A stretch of DNA of 22,100 bases from JBFEUI01 sp041547565 (GTDB lineage: Bacteria; Pseudomonadota; Gammaproteobacteria; Thiohalomonadales; Thiohalomonadaceae): contig JBFEUI010000040.1 in the NCBI GenBank assembly GCA_041547565.1, positions 1-22,100 on the forward strand. Direction: 5' to 3'. Shown here piece by piece: positions 14,773 through 22,100 of the stretch (position 1 is its first letter; each line of letters begins with the position of its first letter). Below the pieces are notes generated by a model, which ran no database searches, was not told the origin of the DNA, and worked only from the letters and a program-made list of their open reading frames with translations. Position numbers and translations under genes: made by a program.

Positions 14773-15833
14773 AACACCCGCCGCAGCATCACCATCCACA
14801 GCGCGTAGACCAGCACGATGGGTACCGCCGCACTCAGCAGCGGCGGAAAATCATAGACCGAACCCATACGGCCGATCACCGCGTTACCGATATAGAAGGT
14901 GATGCCCAGCAGTGCCCCCACCATGATGCGGTGGCCCACAGTCACGCTGCGCAATGAACCGAACACAAACGGTATTGCCAGCAGGATCATCCCGCCCGCC
15001 GCGAAGGGCATAAAAATACGCAACCAGAAGGAAAACTCGTAGCGCTGCGACTCGAGCTGGTTCTCCCGCAGGTAGGAGACGTAACCGAACAGTTCGCTAA
15101 TCGCCATGTTCTCGGGCGAGATCATGGCAATGTTCATGACCCCCGGCGTGATGTCGCTGTCCCACATCTCCATCGGAAGATGTTCGGCATAGACGTGTCC
15201 TTCGCGGAAGGTGCTTTTCGCCACATCGACCAGATGCCACACGCCGTCGCGGTAGCTGGCGCTCCTGGCGAAGGCCGATTCAAGCAACTCGTTGTTATCG
15301 TCGAAACGATAAAAAAAGATATTTTTTGCCGTGTCGTTGGAGAGCAGCTTGCGTACATTGATGAAGGTATCGCCCTTCTTCACCCAGATGTTGCCCGAGG
15401 ATTGCACCGCGACATTTTTGGTAATCGCCTTCAGGCGATAGGCAATCGCCTCCTTCTCCAGCACCGGCGCCACAAACTCGCCGACAACCGCGATCAGCAC
15501 CACCGCCGGGATACCGACACGCATCACCGAGGCGGAGATGCGCCCCACCGACACCCCCGCCGCCCGCATCACGGTCAGTTCACTGCGGTTGGCCAGCGCC
15601 CCTAGCCCCAGCATGGTGCCGAGCAGCGCGATAAGCGGGAACAGTTCATAGGCCTGCCGGGGCAGCAGCATCATGCTGTACAGGATGGCGTGAAACCACT
15701 GGTAGTCGCCCTTGCCGACATAGCCCATTTCGGCCACCACTGTGGTGAACAGGTAAATCACCAGCAGCACCAGCATGACCGCCGCCATGTGCACCATTAC
15801 CGTGCTGCCGATATAGCGATCGAGCAGTTTCAT
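14769..15833 (-). CDS. lptG: LPS export permease LptG
   Basis: A 354-residue inner-membrane subunit of the LptB2FG transporter, which pulls lipopolysaccharide from the inner membrane and feeds it to LptC and the periplasmic LptA bridge. The N-terminus MKLLDRYIG is typical. Membrane helices lie in the first ~125 and last ~95 residues, around a periplasmic beta-jellyroll (about 130-260), the standard LptF/G plan. The length is usual. The open frame extends upstream to 16124, but the ATG at 15833 is the correct start: it overlaps the lptF stop as ATGA and starts the conserved N-terminus. Translation is therefore probably coupled to lptF. Its stop overlaps the glycosyltransferase stop by four bases. 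Confidence 0.96.
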   Translation of the reverse strand: MKLLDRYIGSTVMVHMAAVMLVLLVIYLFTTVVAEMGYVGKGDYQWFHAILYSMMLLPRQAYELFPLIALLGTMLGLGALANRSELTVMRAAGVSVGRISASVMRVGIPAVVLIAVVGEFVAPVLEKEAIAYRLKAITKNVAVQSSGNIWVKKGDTFINVRKLLSNDTAKNIFFYRFDDNNELLESAFARSASYRDGVWHLVDVAKSTFREGHVYAEHLPMEMWDSDITPGVMNIAMISPENMAISELFGYVSYLRENQLESQRYEFSFWLRIFMPFAAGGMILLAIPFVFGSLRSVTVGHRIMVGALLGITFYIGNAVIGRMGSVYDFPPLLSAAVPIVLVYALWMVMLRRVF

Positions 15834-16924
15834 GCCGTGGCCACCTCTTTTACGGCCCTGGCCTTGCCCATGCTCTGCTGGCGCCGATAGAGCACAACAA
15901 TTGCCAGCACCATTGCCGCATGCACCAGCCAGAAACCGATCTCGGCGGGCAGCACCCCCTTGCCGATATAGGAACGGGCCACCGTCAACAGGTTGTTGTA
16001 GACCAGATAGACCACAATGCCGACAAACATCTTGCCAAAACGCCCGCTGCGGGGCGAGGTCTTGCTCAACAGCACGGCCAGAAAGGCGAGCAGCACCGTG
16101 CTGACTGGGATGGCCACGCGCCATTGCAGCTCTGCCGCATCATCCGCATCACTGCTGCTCATCAGCTCGCGACTGCCGATGGCGTGACGTGGCCGCTGGC
16201 TCGCCACCACCTTACGGTCCCGCAGACGGAAGCCGTACTCCTCGAACTGCAGCATACGGTAGTTGCGCTGTCCGGGTTTGCCGTCATAGCGAAAGCCGTC
16301 ATGCAGGACGAGATAGACATAACCGCTCTCCGGCTCCACCCTTTTTGTTGCACGCTTGGCGGTAAAGACGATATCGCGCCCGTTTTCCCGAAACTGGGCA
16401 AAGACACCGCTCACATTATCCCCATCACCCTTGCGCTCCTCGACATAGATCAGCGGGCCGTTATCGCCCAGCGGAGTGAAACGGCCCTTGGCCAGCGTGT
16501 CAAACTCCGGACGTGTCTTGGCCTCATCCAGCAAGGCATAGCTCCTGTCCTCGGCCATGGGTGTGATGTAGAGGGTCATCACCCCGACCAGCGAGGCCAC
16601 CAGCAGCGAAATCATCGCAACGCTTCTGAAAAACACACCCGGCCCGACACCGCAGGCCTGCATTGCGGCCATCTCGCTGTCCTGGTAGAGCCGTCCCAGC
16701 GCCAGCATGACGGCAAGAAACAGCGACAAGGGCAGAATAAAGACGATGTTGCCGCCCCCCTTGAGCGCAAACAGCGCAAACAGCAGGTCGGTGGGAAAAT
16801 CCCCCTCAAGCGCCTCGGCCAGCAGGCGCACGAAGGTGCCGCTGAGATACATCAACACCAGCAGCGTGCTCACCCCGGCAAAGGTCAGGCCGATTTCACG
16901 GAAGATGTAGCGTTGAATGATCAT
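15830..16924 (-). CDS. lptF: LPS export permease LptF
   Basis: A 364-residue partner of LptG in the LptB2FG ABC exporter. The N-terminus MIIQRYIFREI is characteristic. It has three helices in the first ~125 residues, a periplasmic jellyroll (about 125-265), and three more helices up to about 350. The cytoplasmic segment LYQDSEMAAMQACGVG, between the second and third helices, is the coupling helix region that contacts the LptB ATPase. The start is the ATG at 16924. It is first in the lptF-lptG operon and divergent from pepA with about 106 bases between them, the order seen across gammaproteobacteria. LptB itself is not in the window, as expected. Confidence 0.96.
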   Translation of the reverse strand: MIIQRYIFREIGLTFAGVSTLLVLMYLSGTFVRLLAEALEGDFPTDLLFALFALKGGGNIVFILPLSLFLAVMLALGRLYQDSEMAAMQACGVGPGVFFRSVAMISLLVASLVGVMTLYITPMAEDRSYALLDEAKTRPEFDTLAKGRFTPLGDNGPLIYVEERKGDGDNVSGVFAQFRENGRDIVFTAKRATKRVEPESGYVYLVLHDGFRYDGKPGQRNYRMLQFEEYGFRLRDRKVVASQRPRHAIGSRELMSSSDADDAAELQWRVAIPVSTVLLAFLAVLLSKTSPRSGRFGKMFVGIVVYLVYNNLLTVARSYIGKGVLPAEIGFWLVHAAMVLAIVVLYRRQQSMGKARAVKEVATA

Positions 16925-16972
16925 TCAGCAGTACGATAAACGGAACCGTAACGGGTTATCATTGCCCCGCAG

Positions 16973-17001
16973 TTTACGTTATACCCTCGCATAACTAAAC
17001 T
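16973..17001 (+). promoter_or_regulatory. Candidate promoter for pepA
   Basis: TTTACG (16973-16978) and TAAACT (16996-17001) with a 17-base spacer each match the sigma-70 consensus at four of six positions. They lie in the divergent lptF-pepA space. The pepA start is served by a good ribosome binding site, CAGGAG, ending about six bases before the ATG at 17031. Confidence 0.3.
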
Positions 17002-17030
17002 ACACGCATTGCACAAATCAGGAGTAAATC

Positions 17031-18557
17031 ATGAATTTCGGCACCAAAAGCGGCACGCCCGAAAGCCAGCGCACCGGCTGTATCATTGTCGCTGTCCGCA
17101 CCGACGGCAAGCTCAGCCCCACTGCAAAGAAGCTGGACAAGGCCAGCGCCGGTGCCATCGCACGCGTAGTGAAAAACGGCGACATGAAAGGGGACGCCGG
17201 CGATACGCTGATGCTGCACCACATTGCCGGTATCGGCAGCGAGCGCATCCTGCTGGTCGGTGGCGGCAAGGAAAAAACGCTCAGCGAACGCGACTTTCGC
17301 AAGGCCGCCTCGGCCGCTGCCGCCGCAGTGAAAGGCTCGGCCGCCAAGGATGCCCTGTGCAGCCTGAACGAACTTGACGTGGAGGGGCGCGACAGCATCT
17401 GGAAGACACGCTGCCTCATCGAGGCCTTTGGCAACAGCCTATACAGTTTCACCCAGATGAAAGGCGCCAAGGCACGCAAGGAGAGTGAGAAGCCGGCCCT
17501 GCGCAGGGTGTTTTTCCTGACATCCGGACGCAGCGAAAGCGCACAGATCAACCGTGCCATCAAACAGGGCACCGCAATTATAGCGGGCACGGCACTGACC
17601 CGCGACCTGGCCAACCTGCCCGGCAATGTCTGCACCCCCTCCTACCTGGCAAAGGAGGCACGCGCCCTGGGGCGCAAATACGCCAGCATCAAAACCACCG
17701 TACTGGATGAGAAGGCGATGGAGAAGCTCGGCATGGGCTCACTGCTCTCGGTCTCACGCGGTAGCCGGCAGCCGGCCAAACTCATCGTCATGGAGTACCG
17801 TGGACAGGGAGCGGCCAAGGGCGCCCGTGGCAAGCACAAGCCGGTGGTACTGGTGGGCAAGGGCCTGACCTTCGATGCCGGCGGCATCTCCCTGAAGCCC
17901 GCCGCGGCAATGGACGAAATGAAGTACGACATGTGCGGCGGCGCGAGCGTCTTCGGCACCATCAGGGCCATCGCCGAAATGGAACTGCCGATCAACGTGG
18001 TCGGTGTGGTGCCCAGCTCCGAAAACCTGCCTGACGGCGCCGCCAACAAACCCGGGGACATTGTGACCTCGATGTCGGGCCAGACCATCGAAATCCTCAA
18101 CACCGATGCCGAGGGCCGTCTGATACTCTGTGACGCCCTGACCTATTCAAAGAAATTCGATCCGGAGGTGGTCATCGACATCGCCACACTCACCGGCGCC
18201 TGCGTCATTGCGCTCGGCAAGCACGCGTGCGGCCTGATGAGCAATAACGACGAACTGGCTGATGCACTGCTGGCGGCGGGTACCCGGAGCGGCGACAGGG
18301 CCTGGCGCCTGCCCATGTGGGAGGAGTACGACGAGCAACTGAAGAGCCCCTTCGCCGACATGGCCAACATTGGCGGTCGCGAGGCCGGCACCATTACCGC
18401 TGCCTGCTTCCTGGGCCGCTACACCAAAGAGTACAACTGGGCGCATCTGGATATAGCCGGAACAGCCTGGCTCAGCGGTGCGGAGAAGGGCGCCACCGGC
18501 CGCCCGGTGCCGTTACTGACACAATACCTGATTGACAAAGCGGATCGTGGCAAGTAA
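17031..18557 (+). CDS. pepA: Leucyl aminopeptidase (cytosol aminopeptidase, M17)
   Basis: A 508-residue two-metal aminopeptidase. All active-site residues are visible: Lys277 and Asp282 in VGKGLTFDAGG, Lys289 in SLKP, Asp300 in MKYDMCGG, and Asp359, Glu361 and Arg363 in the signature NTDAEGRL. They keep a constant offset of seven from the E. coli PepA numbering I recall. The enzyme removes N-terminal residues from peptides in the cytoplasm and forms hexamers; E. coli PepA also binds DNA in Xer recombination and carAB control, which cannot be judged here. The N-terminal domain (1-~190) is more variable, as usual. The start at 17031 has a CAGGAG ribosome site. It heads the pepA-holC-valS cluster, though a 170-base hairpin-bearing gap separates it from holC. 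Confidence 0.97.
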   Translation: MNFGTKSGTPESQRTGCIIVAVRTDGKLSPTAKKLDKASAGAIARVVKNGDMKGDAGDTLMLHHIAGIGSERILLVGGGKEKTLSERDFRKAASAAAAAVKGSAAKDALCSLNELDVEGRDSIWKTRCLIEAFGNSLYSFTQMKGAKARKESEKPALRRVFFLTSGRSESAQINRAIKQGTAIIAGTALTRDLANLPGNVCTPSYLAKEARALGRKYASIKTTVLDEKAMEKLGMGSLLSVSRGSRQPAKLIVMEYRGQGAAKGARGKHKPVVLVGKGLTFDAGGISLKPAAAMDEMKYDMCGGASVFGTIRAIAEMELPINVVGVVPSSENLPDGAANKPGDIVTSMSGQTIEILNTDAEGRLILCDALTYSKKFDPEVVIDIATLTGACVIALGKHACGLMSNNDELADALLAAGTRSGDRAWRLPMWEEYDEQLKSPFADMANIGGREAGTITAACFLGRYTKEYNWAHLDIAGTAWLSGAEKGATGRPVPLLTQYLIDKADRGK

Positions 18558-18566
18558 CGGAATATT

Positions 18567-18714
18567 AGTTATAAAGGTACAAGAGAAAAGGAAATAAAGA
18601 GCTCTGGCGACAGAACACACAATTTTGCAGCCTTGAGCACCCCATCCCATCTCCTGTAACTTGTAACGAGTTCGACTGTCAGAGGGCTTTCCTTGTATCT
18701 TTTCTCTTATAACT
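18567..18714. repeat. Imperfect inverted-repeat element between pepA and holC
   Basis: The left arm AGTTATAA (18567-18574) and GAGAAAAG (18583-18590) pair exactly with the contiguous CTTTTCTCTTATAACT (18699-18714), with eight extra bases in the left arm. Inner pairs CTCTG/CAGAG (18602-18606, 18680-18684) and GACAG/CTGTC (18609-18613, 18676-18680) continue the structure. The right half also repeats short CTTGTAAC and CTTGTATC units. It fills most of the 170-base pepA-holC gap and ends 13 bases before the holC ATG, covering its usual ribosome-site region. Confidence 0.55.
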
Positions 18715-18727
18715 TGTATCTGGTGAT

Positions 18728-19156
18728 ATGACCCGCGTCGATTTTTATATTCTGCAGCAGGACAACCCAAACGACGGTCAGCAGCTGGCATGTCGCGTGG
18801 CCGAAAAGGCCTACAGCCAAGGCAACAGGGTCTATGTGCATACCGCCGATGCGCAACAGGCAGAGCACATCGACCAGCTGCTTTGGACCTTTCGAGCCGG
18901 AAGCTTCGTGCCGCATGCCCGGATCGACGATAATTCACCCGAGGCCGAGGTGCCGGTACTCATCGGCCACGGGACGGAACCCCGTGACCACGATGATGTC
19001 CTCATCAACCTGAGCCCCGAGGTGCCGCTGTTTTTCAGCCGCTTCCACAGGGTGGCTGAAATTATCAGCAACGATGAGGAAGCGAAAAAGCTGGGGCGGG
19101 AACGGTTTCGTTTCTACCGCGAAAGGGGCTATCCTCTGAATACACACGAGCTATAG
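18728..19156 (+). CDS. holC: DNA polymerase III chi subunit
   Basis: A 142-residue protein, the usual size for HolC. Chi links the clamp-loader complex, through psi, to single-strand binding protein on the lagging strand. The N-terminus (VDFYIL), the RVYVHTADAQQAEHIDQLLWTF region (about 34-55) and GSFVPH (58-63) fit the family, as does FFSRFHRVAEII near the end. Position between pepA and valS is the conserved gammaproteobacterial location and supports the call. No clear Shine-Dalgarno sequence precedes the ATG at 18728; the upstream bases belong to an inverted-repeat element. It ends in TAG, eight bases before the next gene, so the two are probably co-translated. Confidence 0.95.
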   Translation: MTRVDFYILQQDNPNDGQQLACRVAEKAYSQGNRVYVHTADAQQAEHIDQLLWTFRAGSFVPHARIDDNSPEAEVPVLIGHGTEPRDHDDVLINLSPEVPLFFSRFHRVAEIISNDEEAKKLGRERFRFYRERGYPLNTHEL

Positions 19157-19164
19157 CAATTAAG

Positions 19165-19902
19165 ATGATCGGCGACAAGGAACACAATAAATCCACACTG
19201 GGCAGGGACGACGATCCTGATGCGATCCTCGATGAGCTCGATTCGCTGAAACAGCTGCTCGACGATGAGCTGGACAGCGACTACCTGGAGCATCTGTCGC
19301 CCCAACCCTACTCTCCCCCCGCAGAAAAAGCGCAAATCCCCGAGGTTGAGGCAGCGAAACCTGCTGATAACGAGGAACTTGGCGCCGCAGTGCCGGAGAT
19401 AGCACCCTCGCATGATGAGATTGTCCCCGAACCCGAGGAGAACGTGCTCATTCCCGAGCCCGAGGAAAATGTGCTCATTCCCGAGCCGCAGGGTGTATCC
19501 GCCACGCAGGCCGATAACGAGATGGAGGATACGACCAGCACTTTTGAAACACAGGAGGCTGCCGTAGAGGAGACACCCGATACAGCCTCGGACGACATTC
19601 CCACCCTCTCCGAGGCCGTCGATGATTCCATGCTGAAAGATATCCTCACGGATACCGCCGGGGAACAGGAGGCGGCTCCACCGCTTCTCGACGAGGTGGT
19701 CTTCACCGGCGATCAGCTGCCAGAGGGCGCCCAGGCGTTAATCGATGAACTGGAGGGAGAAGAGGCCCCTGAACGGGAAGAGGTGGAGCTTCTGGTCGAT
19801 ACGCTGATCGAACGCGAGCTTCCCAAGCTGCGCGAGCAGCTCAGAAGCCGTCTGCTCTCGGAGATGGAGCGGCTGCTGCCCGGCTTCAAGCCCGACACCT
19901 AA
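19165..19902 (+). CDS. Acidic low-complexity protein of unknown function
   Basis: I do not recognise a named family for this 245-residue protein. It is very rich in Glu and Asp, with no signal peptide or membrane helix. The N-terminus (about 15-40) is an acidic helix. The middle (about 45-150) is disordered-looking and includes a tandem repeat PEPEENVLI. Two short similar motifs appear later, IPTLSEAV (about 147-154) and PPLLDEVV (about 172-179). The C-terminus (about 205-240) is an amphipathic helix rich in Glu, Arg and Leu (LIERELPKLREQLRSRLLSEMERLLPG). The layout suggests a flexible linker protein with binding motifs at each end. It lies eight bases after holC and 28 before the thioredoxin-fusion gene on the same strand; an uncharacterised gene between holC and valS occurs in other gammaproteobacteria as I recall. 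Confidence 0.75.
   Translation: MIGDKEHNKSTLGRDDDPDAILDELDSLKQLLDDELDSDYLEHLSPQPYSPPAEKAQIPEVEAAKPADNEELGAAVPEIAPSHDEIVPEPEENVLIPEPEENVLIPEPQGVSATQADNEMEDTTSTFETQEAAVEETPDTASDDIPTLSEAVDDSMLKDILTDTAGEQEAAPPLLDEVVFTGDQLPEGAQALIDELEGEEAPEREEVELLVDTLIERELPKLREQLRSRLLSEMERLLPGFKPDT
19426..19491 (+). repeat. 27-base in-frame tandem repeat, about 2.4 copies
   Basis: Two adjacent 27-base units (19426-19452, 19453-19479) both encode PEPEENVLI, and a partial third copy encodes PEPQ. The units differ only at third codon positions (CCC GAA against CCC GAG, GAG AAC against GAA AAT). This points to an older duplication kept at protein level, not a fresh slippage event. Confidence 0.8.
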
Positions 19903-19929
19903 GCCCCTGCACCAGCTGGCCCGGTACGC

Positions 19930-21207
19930 ATGCTCGCACGCCTTACCTTCCTGCTCCTGAGCACACTGCTGTGCAGTCTCAGCGCCCATGCCACGGACAG
20001 CACCGCGCTATGGGGCAGCGTGGATGAGAGCGGCAAGCAGAATATAGAGCTCTATTTTTTCTGGTCGGAGCGCTGTCCCCACTGCCAGGTTGCCCGTCCG
20101 GCAATGCAAAAACTGGCTGCCGAACTGGACTGGCTGACACTGCACTCCTACGGGCTGGAGCATCACCCGGAGCACCGCCAGCGCTTTCGCGAAATGGCCG
20201 CACTGTTCGGGCAGCAACCCCGCTCGGTACCCGCCTTCTTCTTCTGTGGCCGCGTCCTGTTCGGCTTCGACAGCGAGGAGACAACCGGGCAGGTCATCAG
20301 GCAGGCATTGAGCGAATGCCATGCCCGTCAGCTGGCCGGTGAAACACCGGTTCTGGCGCCGCAGAAGATTAATCTCAAATTGCCCCTGTTCGACACCATG
20401 GCAGCGGATGATCTCTCCCTGCCGCTGGTGACACTGGCCATCGCCGGCCTCGATGCGTTCAATCCCTGCGCCTTTTTTGTACTGCTGTTCCTGCTCAGCC
20501 TGCTGGTCCACGCCAAAAGTCGCAAACGCATCTTTTTCATCGGCGGGGTGTTCGTGCTGTTCTCCGGCCTGATCTACTTCCTGTTCATGGCCACCTGGCT
20601 GAATGTCTTCCTGCTGGTGGAGCAGGTCGTGTGGATCACCACGCTAGCCGGGGCCATCGCCGTCGTCATGGCGCTGGTGAACATCAAGGATTACTTTGCC
20701 CCCGGCCGCGGCCCGTCACTGTCAATCGCCGAGCAGAACAAGCCGGGGCTGTTCCAGCGCATGCGGCGCCTGCTCCACACCGACAGGCTGCTACCCCTTA
20801 CCGTCGGCACCGTGGTGCTGGCCGTCACGGTCAACAGCTATGAGCTGCTGTGCACCTCCGGGCTGCCGATGGTCTATACACGGCTGCTGACACTGGAGCA
20901 GCTGCCTGGCGGCAGTTATTACCTCTATCTTGTCGCCTACAACGTCATCTACGTCATCCCGCTGTTTATCATCGTGACCCTGTTCGCCCTCACCCTCGGG
21001 GCGCGCAAACTGCAGGCCCACGAGGGACGCCTGCTGAAACTGCTGTCGGGCCTGATGATGCTCGGACTGGGAGCCGTGCTGGTGCTGGCGCCGCAACGGC
21101 TGAGCCAGCTGTCCGTCGCCTTCGCCATTATTCTGCTCGCCCTCACTGCCACGGCGCTGGCCTACCTGCTGGAAAAGATAAAAAAACGGCTGCAAACGAG
21201 CGACTGA
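19930..21207 (+). CDS. Secreted thioredoxin domain fused to a CcdA/DsbD-like membrane domain
   Basis: A 425-residue protein. A signal peptide (about 1-21) leads to a thioredoxin-like domain (about 37-130) with the redox pair CPHC at 49-52 and a cis-Pro loop at SVPAFFF (Pro101). After a linker, seven or so membrane helices follow (about 163-413). Two conserved membrane Cys stand in FNPCAFF (Cys180) and YELLCTSGLP (Cys308), resembling the DsbD-beta/CcdA pair that passes electrons from cytoplasmic thioredoxin across the membrane. In classical DsbD the thioredoxin domain is at the C-terminus; here it is N-terminal. The likely role is to deliver reducing power to periplasmic disulfides, or to act in cytochrome c or metal-centre assembly. 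No ribosome binding site is strong at 19930. It is 27 bases after the acidic protein gene; valS has its own promoter downstream. Confidence 0.82.
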   Translation: MLARLTFLLLSTLLCSLSAHATDSTALWGSVDESGKQNIELYFFWSERCPHCQVARPAMQKLAAELDWLTLHSYGLEHHPEHRQRFREMAALFGQQPRSVPAFFFCGRVLFGFDSEETTGQVIRQALSECHARQLAGETPVLAPQKINLKLPLFDTMAADDLSLPLVTLAIAGLDAFNPCAFFVLLFLLSLLVHAKSRKRIFFIGGVFVLFSGLIYFLFMATWLNVFLLVEQVVWITTLAGAIAVVMALVNIKDYFAPGRGPSLSIAEQNKPGLFQRMRRLLHTDRLLPLTVGTVVLAVTVNSYELLCTSGLPMVYTRLLTLEQLPGGSYYLYLVAYNVIYVIPLFIIVTLFALTLGARKLQAHEGRLLKLLSGLMMLGLGAVLVLAPQRLSQLSVAFAIILLALTATALAYLLEKIKKRLQTSD

Positions 21208-21260
21208 CAGGGGTGCCGCCCTCGGCCGGTGCCACAACAATCCCATGCCAACCGGCGCTC

Positions 21261-21269
21261 TGATATAAT
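21261..21269 (+). promoter_or_regulatory. Extended -10 promoter for valS
   Basis: TGATATAAT is a perfect extended -10 (TG, one base, TATAAT). Transcription would begin near 21276 and leave a leader of about 48 bases before the valS ATG. No -35 match is seen at 16-18 bases upstream, as expected for extended -10 promoters. I see no T-box or obvious attenuator in the leader. Confidence 0.65.
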
Positions 21270-21323
21270 TGCCTGCCCGACATCGTGCCCTGTGACATTA
21301 TTTTCGATAACAGACTGAATAAC

Positions 21324-22100
21324 ATGGAAAAATCCTACAACCCTCACGCCATCGAGCAACGCTGGTACCAGACCTGGGAAGAGAACGGCTACTTCGCCCC
21401 CAAAAGCGAACAGGGCGACAACAAGGATGCCTACTGCATCATGATCCCGCCGCCGAACGTCACCGGCACCCTGCACATGGGCCATGCCTTCCAGGACACC
21501 ATCATGGATGCGCTGACCCGCTACCACCGCATGCGGGGCGACAACACCCTGTGGCAACCGGGCACCGACCATGCCGGTATCGCCACCCAGATGGTGGTGG
21601 AGCGCCAGCTCAACGGCGAGGGCAAGACACGCCACGACCTGGGTCGCGAGGCATTCATCGAGCGGGTGTGGGAGTGGAAGGCCGAGTCCGGCGGCCACAT
21701 CACCCGCCAGCTGCGCCGCATGGGTGCCAGCCCCGACTGGTCGCGCGAGCGTTTCACCATGGACGAGGGGCTGTCGGAGGCGGTCAAGGAGGTTTTCGTC
21801 CGGCTTTATAATGAAGGGCTCATCTACCGCGGCAAGCGCCTGGTCAACTGGGACCCGGTACTGCACACCGCCGTCTCCGATCTGGAGGTGATCAGCGAGG
21901 AGGAGCAGGGTCACCTGTGGCACTTCCGCTATCCGCTCACCGACGGCTCGGGCCACCTGGTGGTCGCCACCACCCGCCCCGAGACCATGCTGGGCGACAC
22001 GGCCGTGGCGGTGCATCCCGAGGACGAGCGTTACCGGGAGCTGGTCGGCAGGACCATCACCCTGCCGCTGGTGGGGCGCGAGATCCCCATCATCGCCGAC
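21324..22100 (+). CDS. valS: Valyl-tRNA synthetase, 5' part (runs off the window)
   Basis: The first 259 codons of a class I tRNA synthetase that charges tRNA-Val in the cytoplasm. The N-terminus (KSYNPHAIEQRWYQTWEENGYF) is typical. PPPNVTGTLHMGHAF (about 42-56) carries the HIGH-type ATP motif as HMGH at 51-54. Later stretches GTDHAGIATQ, NWDPV and TTRPETMLGDTAVAVHP belong to the catalytic core and the start of the editing domain. The frame is open to the window edge; the KMSKS motif and C-terminal coiled coil lie beyond it. The start is the ATG at 21324, with no clear Shine-Dalgarno sequence. It follows an extended -10 promoter and completes the conserved pepA-holC-valS order. Confidence 0.98.
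   Translation, partial: MEKSYNPHAIEQRWYQTWEENGYFAPKSEQGDNKDAYCIMIPPPNVTGTLHMGHAFQDTIMDALTRYHRMRGDNTLWQPGTDHAGIATQMVVERQLNGEGKTRHDLGREAFIERVWEWKAESGGHITRQLRRMGASPDWSRERFTMDEGLSEAVKEVFVRLYNEGLIYRGKRLVNWDPVLHTAVSDLEVISEEEQGHLWHFRYPLTDGSGHLVVATTRPETMLGDTAVAVHPEDERYRELVGRTITLPLVGREIPIIAD

Noticed and set aside
15834..16124. N-terminal extension of LptG
   Set aside because: The extra residues lie inside lptF and do not resemble LptG. The ATG at 15833, overlapping the lptF stop as ATGA, starts the conserved N-terminus.

Overview
The window looks like a chromosomal stretch of a GC-rich gammaproteobacterium. The evidence is the arrangement lptG-lptF divergent from pepA-holC-(two genes)-valS, a single-chain purL of about 1,300 residues, DUF3108 and DUF3391/HD-GYP proteins, and LPS-export genes. 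There is no phage, integrase, insertion sequence, CRISPR array, tRNA or rRNA that I can see. The first ~150 bases are clearly AT-richer than the rest.

Layout. 1-3.4 kb: an inositol-monophosphatase-family gene (minus), an unrecognised putative lipoprotein (plus), a 341-base gene-free stretch holding two related REP-like palindromes, then an HD-GYP c-di-GMP phosphodiesterase and a small rubredoxin gene (both minus). 3.6-4.9 kb: a membrane chemoreceptor with almost no periplasmic part. 5.0-8.9 kb: purL (minus), divergent from an RDD-family membrane protein gene. 9.6-12.4 kb: a TPR/beta-barrel protein of the DUF560 (Slam, type XI secretion) family, followed 14 bases later by a FecR-domain protein. 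The FecR reading frame is cut by an amber codon just inside a C-terminal domain resembling the TbpB-type barrel, and it stays open for 82 more codons. 12.4-14.8 kb: a DUF3108 protein (minus) and a GT39-type glycosyltransferase (plus). 14.8-16.9 kb: lptG and lptF (minus). 17.0-22.1 kb: pepA, holC, an acidic low-complexity protein, a secreted thioredoxin domain fused to a CcdA/DsbD-like membrane domain, and the 5' part of valS.

How the genes fit together. Most are housekeeping: purine synthesis, LPS export, peptide and glutathione turnover, the DNA polymerase clamp-loader chi subunit, valyl-tRNA charging. The most interesting accessory unit is the DUF560-FecR pair, best read as an outer-membrane translocator and its candidate cargo, with the cargo gene apparently broken or recoded in its targeting domain. 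The second is the thioredoxin-DsbD-like fusion, whose domain order is the reverse of classical DsbD.

The spaces between genes also carry structure. Three of them hold long imperfect hairpins with different sequences but similar layout: purine-rich short repeats in one arm and pyrimidine-rich in the other. Perfect or near-perfect extended -10 promoters can be read upstream of purL, the RDD gene and valS. All functional calls rest on reading the sequence and on recalled family knowledge; no database search was run.
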